8,960 nucleotides of DNA from the NCBI GenBank assembly GCA_002398515.1, contig DGZL01000093.1, positions 11,664 to 20,623 of the forward strand. Direction: 5' to 3'. Shown in pieces: positions 1-6,978 of this stretch. A program made the translations under genes and the position numbers. Source of the stretch: Firmicutes bacterium UBA4981 (GTDB lineage: Bacteria > Bacillota > SHA-98 > UBA4971). The notes under the pieces are model-generated. The model was given only the letters and a program-made list of their open reading frames with translations. It was not told where the DNA came from and ran no database searches. Each line of letters starts with the position of its first letter. Within the stretch, counting starts at the first letter, position 1.

Positions 1-70
1 AAGACCCTTAAAAGACCCTAGAGCCCTGTGGAGTTGTGGATTCTCTGCCGCTCTCAGGTTCATCTATAGA

Positions 71-98
71 AGCAGAAGGGTGTCAGCAGAAGGGTGTC
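71..98. repeat. 14-bp perfect tandem duplication
   Basis: AGCAGAAGGGTGTC occurs at 71-84 and again, directly abutting, at 85-98. Near the window start, AAGACCCT also occurs twice (1-8 and 12-19). Both lie in non-coding DNA far upstream of spoIIE. No function is evident; slippage duplication is the simplest explanation. Confidence 0.75.
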
Positions 99-229
99 AA
101 CGGGAAATCATATGGCGAGAACAGTCAAATGCCTTACTCATGTGTCATGATCTTCTATTGTCTTGCCAAGTCACCACACGGCTTGTTTTCAGGAGTTTCG
201 CTTCGGATTAGTCCTAGGCATGAAGCCGG

Positions 230-254
230 TAATGCCCAGCGTAGCCAGGCATTA
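230..254. other. Inverted repeat (possible RNA hairpin)
   Basis: TAATGCC at 230-236 is perfectly complementary to GGCATTA at 248-254, with an 11-base loop that could form two further pairs. No T-run follows on either strand, so it does not look like an intrinsic terminator. It lies about 70 bases before the spoIIE promoter candidate, so it is probably either in the transcript of an upstream gene or a DNA-level site. Confidence 0.4.
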
Positions 255-324
255 ACATGCAAGCGGGTGTTCAAGGGCGCTCTTTGGAAGAGGAGGCTGA
301 CTTTTGGAGATTCCACGAATCGCG

Positions 325-355
325 TGTCGCAAGATTCCATTATGACGAGTACAAT
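325..355 (+). promoter_or_regulatory. Candidate Spo0A-dependent promoter of spoIIE
   Basis: A -10-like TACAAT lies at 350-355. In place of a recognisable -35, TGTCGCAA sits at 325-332, one base away from the Spo0A box TGTCGAAA. It ends 17 bases before the -10, where it would overlap the -35 region. A second near-match, TGACGAG, is at 343-349. In Bacillus and related spore formers spoIIE is transcribed by sigma-A RNA polymerase activated by phosphorylated Spo0A bound over the -35 region, so the layout is as expected. Both boxes have a mismatch, so this is an inference. The predicted leader is about 90 nucleotides. Confidence 0.5.
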
Positions 356-435
356 TTCCGTCAGGTTCTCCCCATACGTCTATGGTAGTATCGCAACAGT
401 CAGTGAATCATGGGACAACCTACTGTGGGCAAGTA

Positions 436-442
436 AAGGAGG
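436..442 (+). promoter_or_regulatory. Ribosome binding site fixing the spoIIE start
   Basis: AAGGAGG at 436-442 lies 8 bases before the ATG at 451. The reading frame is open back to an ATG at 382, but that upstream start lacks a comparable site, so 451 is preferred. Confidence 0.85.
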
Positions 443-450
443 AACCGAGG

Positions 451-3081
451 ATGGATAGAGAAACCACGCGTGCAACCTCTCGTGGTTCCGGGCATGCTGT
501 TTATCTAGGCCAGGACAAGAGGGTTCGTATATCTTCCACAGGAGTTAGGCAGAGGCGCACTGAAAACAGAGGTAACCGGGATAGAGTTGACAGGAATGGA
601 GTTGATGGGAACAGAGTTGACCCGAACAGAGGCAACCGGATTCGAGATTTTTGGATGCATGCGCTTTCACCGGGAGCGGTGTTTTGCGCCTTGATAGGAA
701 TCCTCTTAGGTCGAGCAAAGGGTTTTGGCGCCGGCGCTCCCTTCGGCATAGCGTACCTTGGGGTACTGGCAGCGTGTCGCGGTCCCTTCGCGCCGCTGAC
801 GATGTTTGGTGTTCTCCTGGGGACAACCGGGCTGACTCTGGGCCCGGACGCGATATGGTCAGTTAACCCTCTGGTTCTCGTCGCAATTTTCGCACGCGTG
901 TTTTCCCGTCGGGTGGAAGCCAGGCCCTTCTTGCTGCCTATAAGCATAATGGTATTCGGTTTTCTAGTGCCTCAGTTTCTCGAAATAATCCTTGGCGTAT
1001 CCCAGCCTTCCATAGCGATAGTAGCGTTGGAAGCCGTCATAGGTGGGCTTGCTGCCGCAGTCTTCAGCTGGGGCGGCGTAGGCCGGGGATTCTCAGCCTT
1101 GCCTCAGTGGGGAGCTCTGGGGCCTGAACAAGTAGCTTCCTTTGGATTATTGTGTGCAGGAATAACCATGGGGCTCGCAGGTATAGAGCTCAAGGGCGTA
1201 TCGTTAGGTCCGGTAGCGGCCGGCATTGCAACAACTGTCATAGCGTATTCAGGAGGCGCACCCTTTGGCGCTGCAGCAGGAGCCTTAACCGGGTTGGCAT
1301 GTGCCGTATCAGGCCAGGGATTACCGCCTATTGTAGGCGCATATGCTCTCGGCGGGCTCCTGGCAGGCAGTATGCGCAGTTATGGCAAAATCGCTTCTGC
1401 CATCGGGTTCACCGCAGGGGCGGGACTGCTTGTGTTCCAGGTATCCGGTAGGAGAAATGTGTTGCTTTTTGCTGCAGAGTTAGGTGCATCAGGCTTGCTG
1501 TTCCTCCTCATCCCTCGAAAGGGGTTGCAAAGTGTAGCCAAATTGCTGCCCCTTCTTCACAGACAGTCGGGGGGAGGCGGGGAGGCGCATGCCAGGAGAG
1601 TCCAGGAACTTCTGTCTCAGAAGCTGGTGGACTTCTCAAAAGTATTTGACGATCTTTCATCCATGTTGAAGCAAGTCCCATACGATCCGGAATTGGCTGA
1701 ACGAGCGGACGTCGCTCACATGCTACATGAGATTTCCTCATCTGTATGCAGTAGGTGCAGGGCTTACCTTTTCTGCTGGGGCGACGCTTTCCACAGGACC
1801 TTCCGAGATGTGCTGAATCTCGTAGCCCTTGCTGAGTTAAGATCCCGAGTAGAAGTGGCTGAAGTCAAAGACCAGCTCAGTTGGAAATGTCTCAATGTCC
1901 CTGGACTTGTGGCCGCCGTAAATGGATCCACAGGTTCTTACAGGCACAATCTGGCATATGCCAGGCGGCTTGCTGAGGGGCGATACATGTTTTCCGGGCA
2001 GTTGCAAGGGATCGCCGAAATCCTGGACGGCCTGGGTGAAGATGTTTGGGCCTGCGTTGAACTGGAGACCAGTTCAGAACAGAGGATCATGCGCGAGCTT
2101 TCCCGTCTCGGACTTGGAATCACAGAAGTCAGTGTTGTGGCTCGTAGGAGAGGGAGGCTTGACGTCACTGTCAAAAAGGCAGCGTGCTGCGGCGAGCGGG
2201 AGTGTAGAAACGCGGTAGGCCCATTGATCTCCCGGCTTCTCAATCGTGACCTCGAAGTCTCTAAGACAAGATGTGGGAACAGAGCGGGACAACCTACTTG
2301 TGAGATAATGTTCTCTCAGGCAAGAGTATATGGCATTGCCGGCGGAGTTGCAGTGTCAGCTAAACATGGGGCGGACCTTTCAGGGGATGCCCATTCTATA
2401 CTGGAACTTGCTGACGGGCGAGGAGTGTTCATTGTCAGTGACGGTATGGGAACGGGAAAGGGCGCCGCGATAGAAAGCTCTACAGCAGTAAGCATGCTGG
2501 AAAGGCTCCTCGAAGCAGGCTTTGACGATGAGTTTGCAGTAAAGACCGCAAACCTGATTCTTCTGCTCAGATCACCCGGAGAGTCATTTGCTACTTTAGA
2601 CGTGGCCACTATGGATATGGTCACAGGTGAAGTCCAGTTCATCAAGGCAGGTTCACCCCCGAGCTTCATCAAACGGGGACGAACGGTGAAGACTGTCGAA
2701 TCCCCGTCTCTTCCTGCAGGGATATTTGACGCGATAGAAATCCAAAAGACCCGTCAGAAGCTGGGTGACGGCGACCTTGTAGTCATGGTCAGCGACGGGG
2801 TTCTGAACTCCACAGCAGGCCTTCGTGGTTCGGCTGCCCCTGTACATGCTCCTGACGACTGGGTTGAGAGATTGATTTCGACTGTTACCACAGAGCGTCC
2901 TGATGAAATAGCCCGGTTGATTCTTAACCGTGCGCTGCAGTACTCAGGGGGACAGACTTCTGATGACATGACAGTTCTTGTAGTTCGAATCTATAAGAGG
3001 AGGTCTCGCAGACGAAATCCAAAGGAATCTTCTTCAGACGATACCTCGTCCCAACTAAGAAACCTGAGTCTATCCATGTAG
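451..3081 (+). CDS. spoIIE: Stage II sporulation protein E (PP2C-family serine phosphatase)
   Basis: SpoIIE dephosphorylates the anti-anti-sigma factor SpoIIAA, releasing sigma-F in the forespore, and also acts at the polar septum with FtsZ. The 876-residue product is near the usual ~830. Residues 1-68 are soluble, basic and repeat-bearing. About 70-355 is a strongly hydrophobic multi-pass membrane domain. A central regulatory region follows, then a C-terminal PP2C domain (about 620-850). Expected metal-binding acidic motifs are present: GD at 645-646, SDGMG at 663-667, SDG at 781-783 and SDDMT at 837-841. Cysteines form C433-x2-C436-x5-C442 and a second group (579, 580, 585, 608, 617). A short Arg/Ser-rich tail ends the protein. 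The ATG at 451 is chosen for its AAGGAGG; the next ATG upstream in frame is at 382. No terminator follows, so read-through into tilS is possible. The identification is very secure; roles of the cysteines and the N-terminal repeat are unknown. Confidence 0.97.
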   Translation: MDRETTRATSRGSGHAVYLGQDKRVRISSTGVRQRRTENRGNRDRVDRNGVDGNRVDPNRGNRIRDFWMHALSPGAVFCALIGILLGRAKGFGAGAPFGIAYLGVLAACRGPFAPLTMFGVLLGTTGLTLGPDAIWSVNPLVLVAIFARVFSRRVEARPFLLPISIMVFGFLVPQFLEIILGVSQPSIAIVALEAVIGGLAAAVFSWGGVGRGFSALPQWGALGPEQVASFGLLCAGITMGLAGIELKGVSLGPVAAGIATTVIAYSGGAPFGAAAGALTGLACAVSGQGLPPIVGAYALGGLLAGSMRSYGKIASAIGFTAGAGLLVFQVSGRRNVLLFAAELGASGLLFLLIPRKGLQSVAKLLPLLHRQSGGGGEAHARRVQELLSQKLVDFSKVFDDLSSMLKQVPYDPELAERADVAHMLHEISSSVCSRCRAYLFCWGDAFHRTFRDVLNLVALAELRSRVEVAEVKDQLSWKCLNVPGLVAAVNGSTGSYRHNLAYARRLAEGRYMFSGQLQGIAEILDGLGEDVWACVELETSSEQRIMRELSRLGLGITEVSVVARRRGRLDVTVKKAACCGERECRNAVGPLISRLLNRDLEVSKTRCGNRAGQPTCEIMFSQARVYGIAGGVAVSAKHGADLSGDAHSILELADGRGVFIVSDGMGTGKGAAIESSTAVSMLERLLEAGFDDEFAVKTANLILLLRSPGESFATLDVATMDMVTGEVQFIKAGSPPSFIKRGRTVKTVESPSLPAGIFDAIEIQKTRQKLGDGDLVVMVSDGVLNSTAGLRGSAAPVHAPDDWVERLISTVTTERPDEIARLILNRALQYSGGQTSDDMTVLVVRIYKRRSRRRNPKESSSDDTSSQLRNLSLSM
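565..639 (+). repeat. Five 15-bp in-frame repeats in spoIIE
   Basis: Codons 39-63 of spoIIE form five successive five-residue units: NRGNR, DRVDR, NGVDG, NRVDP and NRGNR. The pattern is N/D-R/G-G/V-N/D-x. The DNA repeats with a 15-base period around cores such as AACAGAGTTGAC and AACAGAGGCAAC. It lies in the soluble N-terminal segment just before the first membrane span and makes that segment highly polar and mixed-charge. It is an in-frame tandem expansion, probably unstructured. Confidence 0.85.
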
Positions 3082-3092
3082 ACTCAATCCTA

Positions 3093-3101
3093 TGCTATAA
3101 T
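3093..3101 (+). promoter_or_regulatory. Extended -10 promoter candidate for tilS
   Basis: TGCTATAAT at 3093-3101 is a perfect extended -10 (TGn plus TATAAT). No good -35 is found 16-18 bases upstream, which extended -10 promoters can tolerate. It lies 12 bases after the spoIIE stop codon. Transcription would start near 3108 and produce a tilS leader of about 160-220 nucleotides, most of it the repeat array at 3115-3264. Confidence 0.55.
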
Positions 3102-3114
3102 ATTCTCAAGATCT

Positions 3115-3264
3115 GCCGGGGGCTTCCTCATACAGTGGGGACTTTCCGATCTCATATGAACACCCCCATTCGATAGAGGCGCCTTCATCCGGTAGGGACT
3201 CCATCATTTGATGTAGGCTTCCCTATCTCATGTAGGCTTCCCTATCAGGCGGAGTCTCCTCGGC
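3115..3264. repeat. Degenerate ~19-bp tandem repeat array in the tilS leader
   Basis: Two adjacent copies share the 17-mer ATGTAGGCTTCCCTATC (3211-3227 and 3230-3246), with a period of 19 bases. Weaker units precede and follow them: around 3116-3131 (GGGGGCTTCCTCAT), 3135-3155, 3172-3189 (GATAGAGGCGCCTTCATC), 3190-3208 (CGGTAGGGACTCCATCAT) and 3247-3260 (AGGCGGAGTCTCCT). The shared pattern is a G-rich half, a short centre, then CTTCC/CTCC and a CTATC/TCATC end. Several units are small dyads, such as TAGG-cttc-CCTA and AGGCGCCT. Apart from the two 17-mers, unit boundaries were set by eye. It does not code for an evident protein and is too irregular for CRISPR. Confidence 0.6.
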
Positions 3265-3326
3265 AAGAAGTGGTGAAGACCTGTGGCGATTGCCGCTCCG
3301 GCGTTTCTAGTGAGTGGGATGGAAGC

Positions 3327-4811
3327 GTGAATTCGGAAAAAGGCCGGTTCATCCGTAATGTAAAATCGACTATCACACGCTATGACATGCTCGCTCCAGG
3401 AGATAAAGTCGTGGTAGGTGTCTCCGGAGGGCCTGATTCAGTAGCTCTTTTGCATGCGTTGCATGTACTCAGAGACGAATTCGGCGTGTCACTTCACGTA
3501 GCTCACCTAAACCATATGCTTCGAGGGGAAGCCGCTGATGAAGAGGCAGACTATGTGGAAGGCCTCGCAGATAAACTGGGCATCCGATGTACCGTCGAGG
3601 CAGTAGACGTAAGGGAGTATGCCGAAAAGACAAGAGTGTCCATAGAACTTGCAGCGCGTGATGTGCGCTATGACTTCTACCGCCGCACTGCTGTGGATGA
3701 AGGCGCTTCCAAAGTGGCGTTGGGGCATCACGCCGGAGATCAGGCTGAGACTGTTCTCCTTAGGCTTATCCGCGGGACAGGGATGAGCGGGCTTGGTGGA
3801 ATACCTGCGGTAAGGCCTCTTGATTCAACCGGTGATATCACCGTAATCCGCCCTCTACTTGACTTGACTCCTCCTGAGATTCGCTCGTATTGTCATGAAG
3901 CGCAGCTTGTGTACTATATAGATGCATCGAATGTAAGTCCTGTCTATCTTAGGAACAGGATCAGGCATGAGCTCATTCCTCTGCTTGAGCAAGACTACAA
4001 TCCCAGGGTGGTCCGGACATTAAGCAACACTGCGGAGCTGGCGCAGGATGATGAGGATTACATTTCATGTAAAGTCCATGAAAAACTGGGACAAATAGCG
4101 GAAGTCACCTTGCCTCACAATGTAGTTATCAGTATACCCGGTTTAGGTCGGCAGCATATAGCGATTCAGAGGAGGATTATCAGACAGGCCGTATGCAGTC
4201 TAGCCGGTGAACTCGACGACTTCCAGTTTATACATGTGGAGAAAGTCTTGGAACTGGCGGGAAGAGGAAAGACCGGGTCACGCATTTCATTGCCCGGCGG
4301 ACTCCAGGCTAGGCGAGACTATGAGCGAATTATCATAGAGTGGGCGGAAGGCGTCAAATCTCAAGCAAGCCTGCCTAAGGGAAGCCCGCCTTTTGAGTAT
4401 AGGTTGCAGGTTCCCGGCAGAACGGATATCCCCGAGGCTTGTATCACGATAGAGGCCGACATATTTGATATTGAAGATAAGCCTGGCCTACTAAATGCCA
4501 TATCCTGTACTAATGACGATGAGGCGTATTTCGATCTGGGCCTTATTGATGAGAATATCACTGTGAGGAACAGGAGGCCGGGCGATAGGTTATCTCCTCT
4601 CGGCATGAAAGGGCGCAAGAAGCTGAAGGATATTTTCATAGATAAGAAGATATCCAGGAACATACGAGATGATATTCCCGTTATTATATGGGGAAAAGAA
4701 ATTCTTTGGGTAGTTGGGCTATGCGTAAGCGATTTTGCCAAGCTTTCGTCGCGTACCGAGAAGGTCCTTCACCTCAGAGCGACGTGCAGGTATCTCAGTT
4801 GTGATCAATAA
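3327..4811 (+). CDS. tilS: tRNA(Ile)-lysidine synthetase
   Basis: TilS uses ATP to attach lysine to C34 of the CAU-anticodon tRNA-Ile, so that it reads AUA and is charged with isoleucine; the activity is essential in most bacteria and cytoplasmic. The N-terminal PP-loop ATPase domain has the SGGPDS signature at 33-38, HLNHMLRG at 60-67 and GHHAGDQAET at 133-142. YLRNRIRHE at 207-215 precedes the substrate-binding region. The C-terminal TilS domain includes VRNRRPGDR at 413-421 and a run of basic residues after it. Length is 494 residues, against about 470 in Bacillus. I chose the GTG at 3327 because it puts SGGPDS at the usual distance from the N-terminus and has a weak GGGATGG just upstream. 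The frame is open to GTG codons at 3270 and 3273, which would add 18-19 residues with no family resemblance and lack a clear ribosome binding site. Identity is very secure; the start is moderately secure. Confidence 0.96.
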   Translation: MNSEKGRFIRNVKSTITRYDMLAPGDKVVVGVSGGPDSVALLHALHVLRDEFGVSLHVAHLNHMLRGEAADEEADYVEGLADKLGIRCTVEAVDVREYAEKTRVSIELAARDVRYDFYRRTAVDEGASKVALGHHAGDQAETVLLRLIRGTGMSGLGGIPAVRPLDSTGDITVIRPLLDLTPPEIRSYCHEAQLVYYIDASNVSPVYLRNRIRHELIPLLEQDYNPRVVRTLSNTAELAQDDEDYISCKVHEKLGQIAEVTLPHNVVISIPGLGRQHIAIQRRIIRQAVCSLAGELDDFQFIHVEKVLELAGRGKTGSRISLPGGLQARRDYERIIIEWAEGVKSQASLPKGSPPFEYRLQVPGRTDIPEACITIEADIFDIEDKPGLLNAISCTNDDEAYFDLGLIDENITVRNRRPGDRLSPLGMKGRKKLKDIFIDKKISRNIRDDIPVIIWGKEILWVVGLCVSDFAKLSSRTEKVLHLRATCRYLSCDQ

Positions 4812-4827
4812 TACCGTGTGTTATAAT
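4799..4827 (+). promoter_or_regulatory. Sigma-A-type promoter for ftsH
   Basis: TTGTGA at 4799-4804 (4 of 6 matches to TTGACA) and a perfect TATAAT at 4822-4827 are separated by 17 bases. A TG at 4819-4820 adds an extended -10. The -35 overlaps the last codons of tilS. Transcription would begin near 4834, giving a leader of about 90 nucleotides. This is the best promoter in the window and suggests ftsH is expressed independently of spoIIE and tilS. Confidence 0.7.
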
Positions 4828-4913
4828 GTGCTTGCAAATTATTGCTTAATTCTCACTTTAGGGAGGTTTCAAGACCTAGGTGCCAATGCGACCGATGCCA
4901 GGTGGTGACCAAT

Positions 4914-4921
4914 GGGAGGAG
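4914..4921 (+). promoter_or_regulatory. Ribosome binding site for the ftsH TTG start
   Basis: GGGAGGAG at 4914-4921 sits 5 bases before the TTG at 4927. It overlaps the final G of an alternative in-frame ATG (4912), which has its own candidate site, AGGTGGTGA at 4900-4908. The two starts differ by five residues. Confidence 0.6.
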
Positions 4922-4926
4922 ATCAA

Positions 4927-6891
4927 TTGAACAAGGCATTAAGAACGCTCGGGCTATGGCTCTTACTTGGCCTTATGACCGTGTCTATCGCCAGCACTTT
5001 TTACGGTCAGAAAGCGACACCAAGAAAGATTAGCTTGAGCACATTCATGAATAACCTTGATTCCGGCAATATTACAGAGCTCCATATAATCGGTGACGAC
5101 AAGGTCGAGGGACGCTTGAAGAACGGTGAAGATTTCGAAACTTACGTGCCGGACATATCCCTTGTCACTGATAAACTAAAGGATAGAGAAAGTCTGCTTG
5201 CAGGAATTGAGGTAGTGGCTGAACCAAAACCCACGCCGCCGTGGTGGTATACGATATTGCCCCAGGTTATTTCTATGTTGTTCCTTGTGGGATTGTGGTT
5301 CTTTCTTCTTAATCAGATGCAGGGCGGAGGCAACAGGGCTCTTTCTTTTGGAAAGAGCAGGGCAAGGCTGCATATAGAGGAGCGCGGAAAAACCACATTT
5401 GCTGATGTAGCCGGGGTTGACGAGGCCAAGGAGGAGCTTGCAGAAATCGTGGAATTCCTCAAGCATCCCAGGAAGTTTGTGGACCTTGGAGCTCAGATAC
5501 CGAAGGGAGTTCTCCTGGTAGGGCCTCCCGGGACCGGCAAGACTCTTCTTGGACGAGCTGTTGCAGGTGAGGCAGGGGTCCCGTTCTTCATCATAAGCGG
5601 CTCAGACTTTGTGGAGATGTTTGTAGGTGTAGGCGCCTCCAGGGTGCGAGACCTTTTTGAGCAAGCCAAGAAAAGCGCTCCGTGTATTGTGTTTATTGAT
5701 GAAATCGACGCTGTCGGCAGGCAGCGTGGGGCAGGCCTCGGCGGAGGACATGACGAGAGGGAACAGACACTGAACCAGCTCCTGGTGGAGATGGACGGGT
5801 TTGAGTCGAATACAGGCATAATACTCCTGGCTGCGACAAACAGGCCTGACGTGCTTGATCCCGCCTTGCTTAGGCCGGGACGTTTTGACCGGCAAGTAGT
5901 AGTGGATATGCCGGATATCAAGGGCAGAGAGGCGATTTTGAAGGTTCACGCAAGGAATAAGCCTCTATCGCAAGATGTGAATCTTCTGGTCATAGCCCAG
6001 AGAACTCCGGGGTTTGCCGGGGCTGACCTGGAAAATGTCCTTAATGAGGCTGCAATTTTGGCAGCAAGGCGTGGGAGCAAGAAGATTTCAATGGATGACT
6101 GTGATGAGGCTATCGACCGAGTCATAGCAGGCCCGCAGAAGAAGAGCAGGGTCATGAGTGACAGGGAAAAAGACTTAGTGGCATTCCACGAGGCAGGGCA
6201 TGCTCTAGTCGGAAAACTGCTGCCAAATATGGATCCTGTCCAGAAAGTATCGATAATTCCTCGAGGGAGAATGGGCGGGTATACGCTGATGCTTCCGGAA
6301 GAGGATAGGTTCTTCAGGACCAAGTCTGAAATCCTTGACAGCGTAGTGGTGACCCTTGCCGGCCGAGTGGCTGAAGAAATCACATTCAATGAGATATCTA
6401 CCGGTGCGGAAAACGACTTGAGCAGGGTTGCAAAGGTAGTCCGCAAGATGGTCACTGAGTACGGTATGAGCGAGGAATTAGGTCCTCTGTCCCTCGGACG
6501 CCGTCGCGAGGAGACTGTATTCCTCGGACGCGACCTGGGTCATGACAGAGACTACAGCGAAGAGGTAGCCGCTCTAATTGACCGTGAGGTGCGCAGGATT
6601 GTGGAAGAAGCCTATGAGCAAGCAAGGAGTCTTCTGACAAGTAATCGGGATAAACTGATTAGACTTGCGGATGCCCTGAAAGAAAGAGAGACGCTTAACG
6701 GAGATGAGATCGACGAGGTGCTCTCAGACAGGGTTGACGTAGTTGCTGAAGATGCGGAAACGACAGCCGCCGACGTTGCAGCTGCAATCTCCATAGATGA
6801 GGGAGTAGGCACAGGAGAACAAGTCGGCCCAGGCAAAGCCAGGGTCTCCGCGAGACCGCCGAAGCTTGCAGAAAGTCCGGGCGGAGCATAA
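4927..6891 (+). CDS. ftsH: ATP-dependent membrane zinc metalloprotease FtsH
   Basis: FtsH is a hexameric AAA+ protease in the cytoplasmic membrane that extracts and degrades misfolded membrane proteins and selected regulators. With the TTG start, 654 residues are predicted, normal for the family. A first membrane span (about 8-25) and a second (about 109-128) flank a small external domain. The AAA+ module has Walker A GPPGTGKT at 199-206, the pore motif FVG at 232-234, Walker B with D258-E259, and the second region of homology at 304-322 with arginines 316 and 319. The protease domain has the zinc motif HEAGH at 421-425 and a likely third ligand, D497, in ENDLSR. The last ~50 residues are an Ala/Gly/acidic tail, probably disordered. 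The TTG is preferred for its GGGAGGAG and because the resulting MNKALRTLGLW resembles family N-termini; ATG 4912 is the alternative. Its own promoter precedes it and a hairpin follows. All catalytic residues are intact. Confidence 0.98.
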   Translation: MNKALRTLGLWLLLGLMTVSIASTFYGQKATPRKISLSTFMNNLDSGNITELHIIGDDKVEGRLKNGEDFETYVPDISLVTDKLKDRESLLAGIEVVAEPKPTPPWWYTILPQVISMLFLVGLWFFLLNQMQGGGNRALSFGKSRARLHIEERGKTTFADVAGVDEAKEELAEIVEFLKHPRKFVDLGAQIPKGVLLVGPPGTGKTLLGRAVAGEAGVPFFIISGSDFVEMFVGVGASRVRDLFEQAKKSAPCIVFIDEIDAVGRQRGAGLGGGHDEREQTLNQLLVEMDGFESNTGIILLAATNRPDVLDPALLRPGRFDRQVVVDMPDIKGREAILKVHARNKPLSQDVNLLVIAQRTPGFAGADLENVLNEAAILAARRGSKKISMDDCDEAIDRVIAGPQKKSRVMSDREKDLVAFHEAGHALVGKLLPNMDPVQKVSIIPRGRMGGYTLMLPEEDRFFRTKSEILDSVVVTLAGRVAEEITFNEISTGAENDLSRVAKVVRKMVTEYGMSEELGPLSLGRRREETVFLGRDLGHDRDYSEEVAALIDREVRRIVEEAYEQARSLLTSNRDKLIRLADALKERETLNGDEIDEVLSDRVDVVAEDAETTAADVAAAISIDEGVGTGEQVGPGKARVSARPPKLAESPGGA

Positions 6892-6908
6892 TAGTTGTCG
6901 TGGGTCAA

Positions 6909-6956
6909 GAACGGGCAAGGACTTTAATGTAAATAGAGACCTTGCCCGTTTCAATT
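6909..6956 (+). terminator. Terminator-like hairpin between ftsH and hutU
   Basis: AACGGGCAAGG at 6910-6920 pairs perfectly with CCTTGCCCGTT at 6940-6950. The 11-bp stem has a 19-base A/T-rich loop and is followed by TTTCAATTT rather than a clean T-run. The 3' arm ends only 28 bases before the preferred hutU start (10 before the alternative ATG). It probably ends most ftsH transcripts. The long loop and interrupted T-run make it weaker than the one after hutU, and read-through or regulated termination is possible. Confidence 0.6.
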
Positions 6957-6978
6957 TGATATGCAGGGGGCGAAGGAT

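Larger units (their letters stand above)
1..450. other. Upstream non-coding region of spoIIE
   Basis: I see no supportable gene here. An open frame runs from a GTG at 36 to 458 on the + strand, but its product resembles no family, it has no good ribosome binding site, and it crosses the likely spoIIE promoter and start. No tRNA-like T-arm or acceptor stem was found. The region contains two short direct repeats (1-19 and 71-98), a hairpin (230-254), a promoter candidate (325-355) and the spoIIE ribosome binding site. The gene upstream of the window is not visible. Confidence 0.6.

Noticed and set aside
382..450. Longer SpoIIE starting at ATG 382
   Set aside because: There is no comparable ribosome binding site, and the extra 23 residues would translate the AAGGAGG of the ATG at 451.
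1..450. tRNA genes, often found near spoIIE
   Set aside because: No T-loop consensus with matching acceptor stem was found on either strand.
36..458. Open frame of 140 codons on the + strand before spoIIE
   Set aside because: It starts with a GTG lacking a good ribosome binding site, resembles no family, overlaps the spoIIE start and runs through the candidate Spo0A promoter.
3115..3264. Possible CRISPR array
   Set aside because: The units are short, degenerate and directly abutting, with no unique spacers and no cas genes in the window.
5946..6455. 169-codon open frame on the minus strand inside ftsH
   Set aside because: It lies entirely opposite the conserved AAA+/protease coding sequence and resembles no family; it is a shadow.
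6892..6960. HutP-type antitermination site
   Set aside because: Scattered AAG and TAG triplets occur, but not with the regular 4-base spacing expected of HutP sites.
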